From: Chitinophaga sp. CF118
Lineage (GTDB): Bacteria; Bacteroidota; Bacteroidia; Chitinophagales; Chitinophagaceae
Direction: 5' to 3'
Assembly: GCF_900112615.1 (NCBI RefSeq)
Contig: NZ_FOMK01000001.1
Span: 434,001 to 498,000, forward strand
DNA length: 64,000 nucleotides
Each line of letters starts with the position of its first letter. Position 1 is the first letter of the stretch. The notes under the pieces were generated by a model. That model did no database searches. It was not told the origin of the DNA and saw only the letters and a list, made by a program, of their open reading frames with translations. The position numbers were made by a program, and so were the translations under genes. Positions 17,350 to 26,101 of the stretch are shown piece by piece.

Positions 17350-18261
17350 TCAGAGGATATATTCATCATTAATAGGTTTTACTGGTTCTGGTATATTCGT
17401 TTCACCCAGCATTTCCAACAGGTTAATCTCTATCGTTCTACTAATCTGGTTTAATGGAATAGAGGCAGAATTGTTCTCAAAAGGGTTAATCAGGGTCATT
17501 CCATTAATCTGTGTAGATACATAAACAAAACCTACCAGCCATCCTAAGAAAATAGACCATAACCCTGCCTGCTCGCTAATAACCAGGGTTAGAGATACTA
17601 CAAAAAGCCATATAAAAACTTTTGTGAAATAATTATAGGAAGTAGGGAATACCGTATTTTTAATACGTTCCGACATTCCCATTTCGTCAGTAAATTTTAC
17701 CAGCAGCTCATTCATTTCCATAAACCTAAAACTATCAATCATCCCGTCTTTGTTAAGTTGCTGCAACTCTCTTGATTGCAGGACAAGAATAGCATTAGGA
17801 ACATTCGTATGTTTACTAATTTCATGTACATCCTGCTCATCCAGGTATTTACTGTAGGTTTCATCGACAGCTCCCCTGAGCTTCGCTTTCAGGGCATATA
17901 AAAATGCAATCTGCCGGTACACCATTCTTTTCTTCAGCGTTGTGAACTTTTGTTCATCTGTTTCATGATATGAAATATAGGTAATAACACTTCTTGCCCA
18001 GGACCGGGAATCATTCACGAGGGCTCCCCATATTTTCCGGGCTTCCCACCAACGATCGTATGCCTGGTTATTATTAAACCCCACAAAAAATGCAATTGCT
18101 GTACCTAACACAGTAGGAATAATGGCAGGAACTTCAAAGTGATGCTTAATTAAAACCGTTCGAACCAGGTAGGCTAAAGTGCAGGATACTATCATAATAA
18201 GATCTACCTGCCATGTGTTCCTGAGTACCCGGCTTAAGCGTATGTTTTGTACAATGAGCAT
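17350..18261 (-). CDS. bestrophin-family membrane protein
   Basis: A 303-residue membrane protein of the bestrophin/UPF0187 family, recognised by the N-terminal region with FFVGFNNNQAYDRWWEARKIW and the following helix NDSRSWARSV. Bacterial members form pentameric ion channels in the inner membrane. There are hydrophobic segments at about residues 20-60 and 210-245. It is followed upstream on the same strand by an AraC-family gene, with a 76-bp gap, so joint transcription is possible but unproven. Confidence 0.9.
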   Translation of the reverse strand: MLIVQNIRLSRVLRNTWQVDLIMIVSCTLAYLVRTVLIKHHFEVPAIIPTVLGTAIAFFVGFNNNQAYDRWWEARKIWGALVNDSRSWARSVITYISYHETDEQKFTTLKKRMVYRQIAFLYALKAKLRGAVDETYSKYLDEQDVHEISKHTNVPNAILVLQSRELQQLNKDGMIDSFRFMEMNELLVKFTDEMGMSERIKNTVFPTSYNYFTKVFIWLFVVSLTLVISEQAGLWSIFLGWLVGFVYVSTQINGMTLINPFENNSASIPLNQISRTIEINLLEMLGETNIPEPVKPINDEYIL

Positions 18262-18337
18262 GGTGTGAATTTAAGTTAGGACAAGCTTGAATTAAAGATA
18301 GCTATACTAAGTTACTTAAAACGTTCTACATCTGCAT

Positions 18338-19171
18338 TCACCCTGCCCGTCTCCGGAATTCCGAAGGACTCACTCCCTTATATTTTTTAAATAGCCGGTT
18401 CAGATGACTTTCATCTGTAAAGTTCAATTCAAGTGCAATCTCGTTGATCCGCATATCTGTATGCAGTAATCTTGTTTCTACCAATCGTACTTTATAATTA
18501 GAAATGTATTCCTGCAATGTCTCTCCTGTTTGCTTTTTAAAATACCGCCCCAGATAACTCAGCGAGATACGAAAATGCGTACTGATTTCTTCCGCCTTCA
18601 ACATCCTTGGTTCGCAGATATTCTGCTGGATGTAATGTAAGATATCGAGTACTGTTTCACCTGTATTCTCCTTTATATTCTTGGGCAGCTTTAAGGCAAT
18701 ATTTCTTGCTACAATAATGATAATTGCATTTACTATCTGCTCTATTATTTTACTGTGATATATTTGTTGATTAGTATGTTCACCTATTATACTTTCTATG
18801 AGTGATGCAATAAGAGGTTTATCTACTTTATTTTTCAATATACATCCCGGACGGTGACTGGCATTCTGAAGAATATTTTCCATGCGTTCCACCCATTCTT
18901 TATTTTTATTCGACCTGATGTAATATTCATTAAAGCGCAGAAAGAAAAACTGTGTAACAGTCGTTATCTCAAAAGAATGGCTATCCTGTGGAGTAATTAA
19001 AAACAGGTTTCCTTTCCGGTAGTTAAACTTGTTCCTGTTAATATACTGCACACCGGTTCCTCCCGCAACATAAATCAACTCAAAAAAGTTATTGTGCCGG
19101 CTGGTCGGTGGAAACTTGTCCAATTCCTTATACTCAATTTCGAAAGGATGATGTAAGTTTTCTTTGGCCAT
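18338..19171 (-). CDS. AraC-family transcriptional regulator with N-terminal cupin
   Basis: A 277-residue protein with an N-terminal cupin-like sensor domain (FFELIYVAGGTGVQYI, GNLFLITPQDSHSFEI) and a C-terminal pair of AraC helix-turn-helix motifs (AEEISTHFRISLSYLGRYF; INEIALELNFTDESHLNRLF). It is divergent from the small lipocalin-like gene (89-bp gap), which is the likeliest target. The ligand is unknown. Confidence 0.92.
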   Translation of the reverse strand: MAKENLHHPFEIEYKELDKFPPTSRHNNFFELIYVAGGTGVQYINRNKFNYRKGNLFLITPQDSHSFEITTVTQFFFLRFNEYYIRSNKNKEWVERMENILQNASHRPGCILKNKVDKPLIASLIESIIGEHTNQQIYHSKIIEQIVNAIIIIVARNIALKLPKNIKENTGETVLDILHYIQQNICEPRMLKAEEISTHFRISLSYLGRYFKKQTGETLQEYISNYKVRLVETRLLHTDMRINEIALELNFTDESHLNRLFKKYKGVSPSEFRRRAG

Positions 19172-19260
19172 ATATCCCGAAATATACTGAATTAGCGAAA
19201 GATTGTACAGGGAATTGCACTAGCAATCAACATAATTTTACACCATCAAAATTAACAACT

Positions 19261-19746
19261 ATGAAAAAAATGATTGCTTTGCTGTTTACCCTTGGATTTG
19301 GATCTATGGCATATGCCCAGCAACATACCTTTACAGGAACATGGGAATTGGTATCTGTGGATAATATTTATCCTGACAGCAGCAGGGTTCATCCATATGG
19401 AGATCATCCGCAGGGCATGCTTATGTTTGATAATAAAGGGAATTATACTATCCAGATCTTTAATGCAACAAGACCGAAAGTAACTTCAGGAGATAAGAAC
19501 AAATGTACCCCGGAAGAAAATGCTGCATTGGTACAGGGAAGTAATGCCCATTTTGGTAAATACACAATTGACGAAGCAACGCATACTATTACATTTAATA
19601 TAACCCATGCTTCATTCCCAAATTGGGAAGGTACAACGCAAAAACGAGCCTATACCTATATCAACAATGTATTGAGCTATGTAGTAACACATACCACACA
19701 AGGAGGGGCAGCAGTCGTTGCAGAAGTAGTGTGGCGCAGGCTGTAA
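19261..19746 (+). CDS. secreted lipocalin-like protein
   Basis: The start is placed at the ATG opening a signal peptide (MKKMIALLFTLGFGSMAYAQ). The longer upstream reading frame would run through the divergent promoter. The mature ~140 residues match the lipocalin-like pattern TGTWELVSVDN, PQGMLMFDNKGNYTIQI and GKYTIDEATHTITF (Lipocalin_5-type). These are small calycin barrels that bind hydrophobic or unknown ligands. It faces away from an AraC regulator. The function remains unassigned. Confidence 0.8.
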   Translation: MKKMIALLFTLGFGSMAYAQQHTFTGTWELVSVDNIYPDSSRVHPYGDHPQGMLMFDNKGNYTIQIFNATRPKVTSGDKNKCTPEENAALVQGSNAHFGKYTIDEATHTITFNITHASFPNWEGTTQKRAYTYINNVLSYVVTHTTQGGAAVVAEVVWRRL

Positions 19747-19786
19747 AACACATTCAAACCATTGCTGGTATTGTATTATAGAATAT

Positions 19787-19915
19787 TGCTTATAAGCTGC
19801 TTATATCCTGCTTCCAAGCTGCTTATAAGGTTTCTATAAGCTAAGCATATAGGAACCTTATAAGAACCATATAGGGAAAGGCCTTCCAGCTTATAAGCAT
19901 ATAGGAATTTAGCAT
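19787..19915. repeat. cluster of CTTATAAG/CATATAGG palindromic repeats
   Basis: Multiple copies of GCTTATAAG and GCATATAGGAA occur in both orientations. The best hairpin pairs 19822-19841 with 19845-19864 (20-bp arms, two mismatches, 3-nt loop). Further copies at 19788-19830 and 19890-19915 can pair alternatively. The stretch lies in the 3' region of the lipocalin-like gene and does not encode protein. Confidence 0.75.
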
Positions 19916-20490
19916 TCCCCGCTATCATGTCCAGGTATAGCTTAATTGCTCAAAACCAACAGAACAAGCTATTAAAGCATGAAAAAAAGCATTTTAAAGG
20001 CTTTTAAGAGAGAAATGTGGCCCAATTAATATCCTGAACAGATTCAGGGGCTATAGAGGCTTGCGGGGCTTATAAACGCCATCCAGATCACAGTAAAGAA
20101 ATTTAATATTTTAAAGAGTGCGTATCAAAAGGATGATACGCGCTCTTTTTATTTTCTTAATAATCGTCTTTATTCTTTCAGTACGTAAATAGAGTGCGTA
20201 GTCCCTCTTTAACTTTGCATCATGTTTTAAAAATCATCTTTTTCAGACAATGCAATCATCATTTATCTTCAATTAAACCCTGATGTAAAATTTAAATTAA
20301 TCGTTATGCTCCATTCTTTTTAACCGTAAAGTCCCTTAAACAATTATTGTTCTGTTGCAATGATGCTGGTTCTTATCAGTCTTAAGTGTTGTTGTTTTCA
20401 GTATTCTAACTGCTTTAAGGTATGGGCATATTATGCCTGCTTATTACCCCATTATAAACTACTATTTACAATTTAAATAACTATTCAATT
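19916..20490. other. gene-free stretch with a terminator and a possible promoter
   Basis: Apart from the terminator at 20113-20152, I see no ORF of coding character. TAACTTTG at 20213-20220 fits the Bacteroidota -7 element, but no TTTG is correctly spaced upstream. The segment 20221-20490 would then be a long leader of the small secreted-protein gene. Confidence 0.4.
20113..20152 (+). terminator. strong rho-independent terminator, orphan
   Basis: A 14-bp stem (20113-20126 with 20135-20148, one G-U pair) is followed by TTTTTATTTTC. It lies 366 bp past the nearest upstream stop, so it ends either a long 3' UTR or a separate untranslated transcript. Confidence 0.8.
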
Positions 20491-20967
20491 ATGAAATTAT
20501 TTATTCGCTGTGCAGTCCTGACGTTATTCTGGTTTGTCTACTTATTCTTTAACATGGCTAATGCACAAGCCAGGAAAGATACAACCAGCAGAATTTATAA
20601 AAGTAAAACTACTGAGGATGTAGTCATATCTTTTAATTCTTTCAGCAAGACTATTACTATAACATCTTTACAGGAGGTAATTGCAACAGCTTTTCAGGAT
20701 GCCTGTACAATCAGTATGGAAGATAATAGTTTGGCTGGAGACAGTATCGCTAAAAGCAGTGTTTCTAAAGAGATACTTCCATCTTATATCCGGCAGATAA
20801 AAATATATGATGCTGCTGATGTACTCAGGAAAACATTTAATTATGTTGATTCTTCTAACACGCAGGTAAATATTGACATAAGTGATCTTTCTGCGGGTAG
20901 CTATCTTATAGAAACAATTACCAGTCTTAAATCAATTAATAAGCAAAAAGTAAATATTGCCAGATAG
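20491..20967 (+). CDS. small secreted protein with T9SS-sorting-like C-terminus
   Basis: A 158-residue protein with a signal peptide ending near residue 25 (FFNMANAQA). Residues 100-158 have the strand pattern of a type IX secretion C-terminal domain: IKIYDAADVLRKTFNY, then DISDLSAGSYLIETI and a Lys-rich end KQKVNIAR. There is no recognisable catalytic domain between. It may be exported by T9SS, or be a free sorting-domain-like fold. Followed by a strong bidirectional terminator. Function unknown. Confidence 0.6.
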   Translation: MKLFIRCAVLTLFWFVYLFFNMANAQARKDTTSRIYKSKTTEDVVISFNSFSKTITITSLQEVIATAFQDACTISMEDNSLAGDSIAKSSVSKEILPSYIRQIKIYDAADVLRKTFNYVDSSNTQVNIDISDLSAGSYLIETITSLKSINKQKVNIAR

Positions 20968-20990
20968 TATAACATTCTATACTGAGTTAC

Positions 20991-21020
20991 AAAAAAGCCC
21001 CGGCATAACCGGGGCTTTTT
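20991..21020. terminator. bidirectional rho-independent terminator
   Basis: AAAAGCCCCGG/CCGGGGCTTTTT hairpin with a 5-nt loop, lying between convergent genes. It has T-runs in both orientations. Confidence 0.92.
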
Positions 21021-21042
21021 GCAACTTATATTGTATACAACA

Positions 21043-22200
21043 CTATATCATTACCCAATACCACGCAATCCCTAACCAGCCTTTCTTACAATACACTTTC
21101 ACGTCATTATTAATACGAGTTTCCTCATATGCTTTACTGGAAACCGATACCTCATCTTTTTTAGTTTGTGGTCCCCATGGCATCAGCTTAAGATAATAGG
21201 TAGTCCTCTTCCCCTTACTTATTCTTTTGTCAATTACTCTGACATTATACTCCACAGCGTCACTTTTATCCTGGCGTGCATTCAGGTACCCTACGCCTCC
21301 GTAAGCATAAGCAAGTGACATGAACAGAATTTCTGCAATTATACCGAACTTACTCACTTTCTTTAGCGGGTTCTTTAATACTCCGGCAAGTATCAGCAAA
21401 TAAGAAAAGATAATGGCAACAGCACCGGTAATCAGCCACATGGTATTATAGTTCAGTATATTTATCTGAATCAGGACTATTAGCGTAATAACGCATGATG
21501 GTATCAGCATTAAAAGATCCGCAGACGGATAAGGGCTATTTTTAGGAGTAGCTATCCTGAGTATACCGTTGTGTTTGAAAAGCAGAAATATACCTGCCCA
21601 GGGAAATAGTAACAACAGGTACATACCATACACCATATACGGTTCATCGCGAAAATAGAAGGCAGCAATTATCAATGCAATCATCAATACATTCGCTATT
21701 CTTATATCACGCTTTGCTGCATTGAGTTTGGCCGGTATCACATCAGGATTATCTCCATATATATCATGACCGACATTCAGTCTCTCTACCAGATCCAGGT
21801 CTGTGAAATGTAATGATACCCAATTTTTTATTTCGTGTATTTTTTCGAGGTATAGTGTTATTTTAATAGGTTTTCTATCTCTTGATTTAGGTACAAGGGT
21901 AATAAATTTTTCATCAATAGTATACCCATCTATTTCATCAATAAATAATTCTCTGGTAGTGATACCTTCTTTGCGTACCATCCTGTCATCTATCACCAGT
22001 TTACTTTTCTCCGTTTCCCATACTATCAGGATACCTAATATCAAAAAAATAATGCTGCAACTCAGGATGATAAAATATACATGTTCAGGCAGTGTTCCAT
22101 AAAGCGGGGAAAGCAGACCGGCAAGGCAGCCTATTATGAGAACAGCAGAAAAAATATAAGAAAAGATTTTCCAGCCACGGGCCAGTGTGTACGTATTCAT
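21043..22200 (-). CDS. multi-pass membrane protein of unknown function
   Basis: A 385-residue protein not recognised as a named family. Two hydrophobic segments lie in the first 60 residues. A soluble PH-like or GRAM-like stretch follows (about 70-135, KLVIDDRMVRKEGITTREL ... LYLEKIHEIKNW). Then come at least five more membrane segments (about 165-310) and a C-terminal soluble domain (about 315-385, VRVIDKRISKGKRTTYYLKL). It is separated by a terminator from the SPFH gene upstream, so it likely has its own promoter. Length and topology suggest an envelope protein. Confidence 0.7.
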   Translation of the reverse strand: MNTYTLARGWKIFSYIFSAVLIIGCLAGLLSPLYGTLPEHVYFIILSCSIIFLILGILIVWETEKSKLVIDDRMVRKEGITTRELFIDEIDGYTIDEKFITLVPKSRDRKPIKITLYLEKIHEIKNWVSLHFTDLDLVERLNVGHDIYGDNPDVIPAKLNAAKRDIRIANVLMIALIIAAFYFRDEPYMVYGMYLLLLFPWAGIFLLFKHNGILRIATPKNSPYPSADLLMLIPSCVITLIVLIQINILNYNTMWLITGAVAIIFSYLLILAGVLKNPLKKVSKFGIIAEILFMSLAYAYGGVGYLNARQDKSDAVEYNVRVIDKRISKGKRTTYYLKLMPWGPQTKKDEVSVSSKAYEETRINNDVKVYCKKGWLGIAWYWVMI

Positions 22201-22241
22201 ATGGGTAAAAGAATTGATCTGCTAATTTAAACAAATAGATT

Positions 22242-22278
22242 AAAACTGCCCCTGGAACATGTTCCGGGAGCAGCTTTT
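22242..22278 (-). terminator. terminator of the SPFH gene
   Basis: Inverted repeat AAAACTGCCCCTGGAAC / GTTCCGGGAGCAGCTTTT around a 2-nt centre, with TTTTAATC following on the minus strand. Confidence 0.85.
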
Positions 22279-22292
22279 TACAAAGTGGGTTA

Positions 22293-24206
22293 TCAGTCGT
22301 TGGATGTATGGTTCTTTTTATTGCCCAGCTCTTCCAGGAGTTTCAATCCCAGCAGTCCGCTGATTGGTCCGTTAGTGCCATCTCCGCCACCACTGATCAG
22401 TACATCAGGCATGATCTTAACGCGTTGTTCTCCAATCGCTTCCATTACTTTCAGTTGGGTAAAGTTATTACCGCCCATTGCTTCCACTGCCAGTTTGTAA
22501 GACTCTGCGCTGGATTTACCAATAGCCAGGATCTTTTCTGCTTCCGCGTTACCAGTCAGAGAGATTTTTTCAGCATCAGCTTTTGCTATCAACTCTGTAC
22601 GTTCGGCTTCTGCAATAGCCAGCAGGCGCACCTTTTCAGCCTCACCACTCGCCATTAATTTCATCCTGTCTGCCTCTGCATTCGCCTGTAAGCGCATACT
22701 ATCTGCATCACCTGTTGCTTTTTTCACTGTAGCATCTGCAATTCTTTCTGCAATCAGTACACCCTGGTCTGCCTTTACGATTTCTTTCTGAATATCAGCG
22801 ATAGCTGTTTCTTTTTCGAGTGCCTGTCTTGTTTCCTGCGCACGCATCTGCGTATCGTAGGTTACTTTCTGTTCTTCCGCAATTTTACGGTCGGTTAGTG
22901 TTTTCATCAGGCTTTCAGGAGGTACAATATCACCGATCAGGGTATCTACACCAAATACATTGTATTGTTCCAGTACACGGCCAATATGTTCTTTCGCAGA
23001 TTCCTGTCTTTCCTTACGGCTTTTCAGGAAGTCTATTACTTCAGAATCCTGCGCAGAGTTACGGAAGTAGTTACCGATGGTTGGTTCCAGCACCTGTGTA
23101 ACCAGATTGCTCATATTACCGAAACGGGCAATTACTTTTGGAGCTTCTGTTGCCGGTATGTGAATGATCTGCGCAACGTCCAGATTGAAGGTAAAACCAT
23201 CTTTACTACGCACTGTTATTGTAGACAAATTCTTATCCAGCTGGTGAGCCTCACTGCGCGCAGATGCCCAGTTCAGTACAAGGTTGGTGGTTGGTACATA
23301 TTCCACCTTCATGATATACGGGTTGATAGGATACTTACCAGGTCCTAACGGTTCAGCCCATACGCCCTTATAGTTTTTGCCAACGATATTACCATGTTTG
23401 AATTCTACTCCGCTCAGGTCTTCTCCTTCGTTACCCACATAAGAGATTACTACGCCCACGTGGCTGATAGGTATTTCTGTCATCTGACGCGTTTCTACTT
23501 TAACAAACCAGGGGTTCAGGAAGTACGAACCGGAAAGGATCACCTGTTCCTGTAAGCCTTTATAACCGCCTTTGGCAAGGAATGTATCTGTATCCTGGAA
23601 GTTGTTATGATCGGGAATTATCTTACCTGCGATCTGGCCGTTTTCGATTGCTTTACCTTCCATAGTAGTAACGATACCTACCGAGTTGTCAGGTACATTA
23701 ATCATATCGGTCATTTCTACTTCAAAGATGAAAGTATTGATACGATAAGAACCAGGAGTGATAATAGCTGTTTGACGCCCTTTCTGACCGCCATTGCGCA
23801 GAAAAGCTTCTGCATTCTGGAAAGCATCACAGTCTACACGGCGGGCAAGAATAGCACCCTGTTGCAGCTCTGTACCATCTTTGGCCAGTACAAGGCCGAT
23901 TTTACCGGTAGGGATGATGGTAAAAGGCTGGAAGGTAACATCATACTGCCAGATCCATTTTCCGAAATACACACCAGGAGCAAGGGTTTGCGCCTGGAAA
24001 CCAGCCTGACCGTCAGTGGCGATAATACGTCCTTCCGGTAGTTCCTGGTTACCCATTAATACAAACTTTTTAGTGATAAGTCCGATCTTATCTTCGGGTA
24101 CAATAACAACACCAAAGAAGAAACGGAGAATAATGCGGTAAAGCACAATGCACAGTACAGGCAGGCCGATAAGTATCAGCCATTTGATAACAATTGTTGA
24201 TTCCAT
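22293..24206 (-). CDS. SPFH-domain (flotillin/stomatin-like) membrane protein
   Basis: The start is taken at MESTIVIKWL; an upstream in-frame start at 24290 adds 28 residues without a plausible leader. The 637-residue protein has one N-terminal membrane helix (about 8-32), then an SPFH/band-7 region in the middle (DGFTFNLDVAQIIHIPA, about 345-440). A long Ala/Glu-rich helical tail of repeated AxAEAExxxL units (about 470-590) probably forms a coiled coil. Such proteins oligomerise into membrane microdomain scaffolds. The segment before SPFH is unusually long (~300 residues), with repeated FQN/DxxAFLxxGGxKG(R/L)Q motifs. Confidence 0.88.
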   Translation of the reverse strand: MESTIVIKWLILIGLPVLCIVLYRIILRFFFGVVIVPEDKIGLITKKFVLMGNQELPEGRIIATDGQAGFQAQTLAPGVYFGKWIWQYDVTFQPFTIIPTGKIGLVLAKDGTELQQGAILARRVDCDAFQNAEAFLRNGGQKGRQTAIITPGSYRINTFIFEVEMTDMINVPDNSVGIVTTMEGKAIENGQIAGKIIPDHNNFQDTDTFLAKGGYKGLQEQVILSGSYFLNPWFVKVETRQMTEIPISHVGVVISYVGNEGEDLSGVEFKHGNIVGKNYKGVWAEPLGPGKYPINPYIMKVEYVPTTNLVLNWASARSEAHQLDKNLSTITVRSKDGFTFNLDVAQIIHIPATEAPKVIARFGNMSNLVTQVLEPTIGNYFRNSAQDSEVIDFLKSRKERQESAKEHIGRVLEQYNVFGVDTLIGDIVPPESLMKTLTDRKIAEEQKVTYDTQMRAQETRQALEKETAIADIQKEIVKADQGVLIAERIADATVKKATGDADSMRLQANAEADRMKLMASGEAEKVRLLAIAEAERTELIAKADAEKISLTGNAEAEKILAIGKSSAESYKLAVEAMGGNNFTQLKVMEAIGEQRVKIMPDVLISGGGDGTNGPISGLLGLKLLEELGNKKNHTSND

Positions 24207-24637
24207 ATATATTTGATTGAAGTAAAAAAAGGCAAAGTTGTTGACACGTGTGTACACGGATCTTCTTTGTACCGTTTGGCACAAATACACACTGCGATAT
24301 AGTGCAAGATTAATCTTGTAAAAAGATCGGTGTCAGTTTAACTAAATCTTTGGAGGAGACGTGTTAAAGATGGTGAAGGGCTGATAAAGAAGCTTTGCGA
24401 ATTTAAATGAATCAGAGTCCATTTGTTTTGTTGATTACCACACAAAGGTTATACAAATTTCTGAATCTAAAAAAATATTCATAGACTTTCTGGCAGTGGC
24501 TTTTAAAAGCTTTTTAACGGTTTATTATAGGAATAAACTTATTCCTAATGATATTGTAAAACCTTTAGCATTATTTATCGAAACTGATAAACCGGGAACT
24601 ATTCTTTAGAGAAATCTTAATTAAGAGAAAATACTCT
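24207..24637. other. gene-free stretch
   Basis: About 430 bp between the SPFH start and the haloperoxidase terminator. A 25-codon frame opens at 24407 but stops at 24482, and a +1 shift would be needed to continue. I do not call a gene. The promoter of the SPFH gene should lie near 24210-24310. Confidence 0.4.
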
Positions 24638-24678
24638 AATAAATCAAAAAGCCCTGTCAGGAGGCTTTTTGATTTATT
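24638..24678 (-). terminator. terminator of the FG-GAP/haloperoxidase operon
   Basis: 16-bp perfect stem AATAAATCAAAAAGCC/GGCTTTTTGATTTATT with a 9-nt loop, about 50 bp past the haloperoxidase stop. T-runs occur in both orientations. Confidence 0.9.
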
Positions 24679-24727
24679 ATGATAACCAGGGTTATTTGTT
24701 CCCGCGGATAAATATACCGTTAAACCA

Positions 24728-26101
24728 TCATTGTATCTTTTCCTGAAATGCCTGTCTGCTATCCTTTTTTTCGGAATAAACAGGCTTAATACCTGCTGCT
24801 TTCAATTTTATGATCACACCTTCTGCCAGTTGTCTTCCCTGTGTAACGCCATTATCAATAGCATCCCTGTAATGAATACCGCCATACAAACGGGAAATAG
24901 CAGCTTCCTGCGATGCCTGGTTGAAAGAAGTAAATGAACGTGCCGGGATCTCAAACATTTCTTCAGAATTATCACTATATGCAAAGTTATCTCCAAACAG
25001 ATACGTCAATACTGTTGCTCCTGCGGTAGACACAATACTATGACCACTAACATATTCCGGGAATGGAGGTGTTTGTAAAAGCGGTTTCCATTTAACATCC
25101 ATATACTTGTTGATGTATGTTTCCGGCCGGATGCGGTTAGTCTTAAATTTTGTATCCCAGCAGGCAATGAAAGCATCCATCATAGTAATAGCTGAAATGG
25201 CATGCACAAGTATTGTGTTATCAAAATTAAGATTTGCCTTTCGCGCAGCTATACCAGATACATTCATCCAGTGACCACCAGGCGTAATCTTTTTAAATCC
25301 AATGGCCATATGCCCATAGGTAGTTACTGCAAAAGGATTACAATCCCAGAAAGATGCTATATTCAGGTGTTCCTGTTCTTTTTGAAGATTTAATCCTGCA
25401 GTATATACCTCCATATTTAATTTATAAAAAGCACTGCCGGTATCCTTACTGAAAGGTACAGGATCCAGGGCGGGATATTGATTACAGGAATCAATAACCA
25501 TAGGTCTGATAGTACGCCAGTGAGGCTCAACTGCATCCATATACGCAGGTGGTGTGGGATACCAGTAGCCTTCTTCTTTCTGTGGAGTATAACGCAGCCG
25601 TGTACTGAGTTTACCATAACCATCTCCTTTCGACCATTTTACGATCTGCGCAGCTACTTCTGTTGCTACGGCAACAGAATGTGCGATAATACTATCAGGC
25701 ACCTTATCTTTCTTAAATAACTGGACCAGTTTCCCTTCATCCTGTGTAAGCATAAAACCTGAAGGCAACAGTTGCTTTCCCGCTTCAAGGATCGCATACA
25801 CCGCTGCTACACGATAATCATATTCTCCTATCGTATCACTGATTGTGATAAAAGGGAATGATTTGATAAACGTTTTTGCATTGGGAACTTCCTTATTATG
25901 CATGGCGACTATCTGGTAGGCTGTCAGCATAGCATAACTATAAAAACGGGTAGCTGCAGGAGGATTGACCACATCATGCATCATCACCATTGAGAGTGAA
26001 AAAACAGAAGGTTGAACATAATTAATAAAAGCAGTATCTGATTTATACTGTGCATATCCCAACTGGCAAAAAAACAATAGTGCTATAATAAGCGTTTTCA
26101 T
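24728..26101 (-). CDS. vanadium-dependent haloperoxidase-like phosphatase (PAP2 superfamily)
   Basis: A 457-residue secreted protein (signal MKTLIIALLFFCQLGYAQ). The vanadate/phosphate pocket motifs are present: KTNRIRPETYIN near 300, YVSGHSIVSTAGATVL near 350 and SRLYGGIHYRDAIDNG near 405-420. This is the bacterial vanadium-haloperoxidase/acid-phosphatase family; which reaction it catalyses cannot be read from motifs alone. The ATG overlaps the stop of the FG-GAP gene by 4 bp, so translation is coupled. It is the last gene of a SusC/SusD/FG-GAP/haloperoxidase cluster. Confidence 0.9.
   Translation of the reverse strand: MKTLIIALLFFCQLGYAQYKSDTAFINYVQPSVFSLSMVMMHDVVNPPAATRFYSYAMLTAYQIVAMHNKEVPNAKTFIKSFPFITISDTIGEYDYRVAAVYAILEAGKQLLPSGFMLTQDEGKLVQLFKKDKVPDSIIAHSVAVATEVAAQIVKWSKGDGYGKLSTRLRYTPQKEEGYWYPTPPAYMDAVEPHWRTIRPMVIDSCNQYPALDPVPFSKDTGSAFYKLNMEVYTAGLNLQKEQEHLNIASFWDCNPFAVTTYGHMAIGFKKITPGGHWMNVSGIAARKANLNFDNTILVHAISAITMMDAFIACWDTKFKTNRIRPETYINKYMDVKWKPLLQTPPFPEYVSGHSIVSTAGATVLTYLFGDNFAYSDNSEEMFEIPARSFTSFNQASQEAAISRLYGGIHYRDAIDNGVTQGRQLAEGVIIKLKAAGIKPVYSEKKDSRQAFQEKIQ

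Noticed and set aside
24407..24609. possible small gene upstream of the haloperoxidase terminator
   Set aside because: The frame from ATG 24407 stops after 25 codons; continuing needs a +1 shift, and nothing supports a conserved protein.
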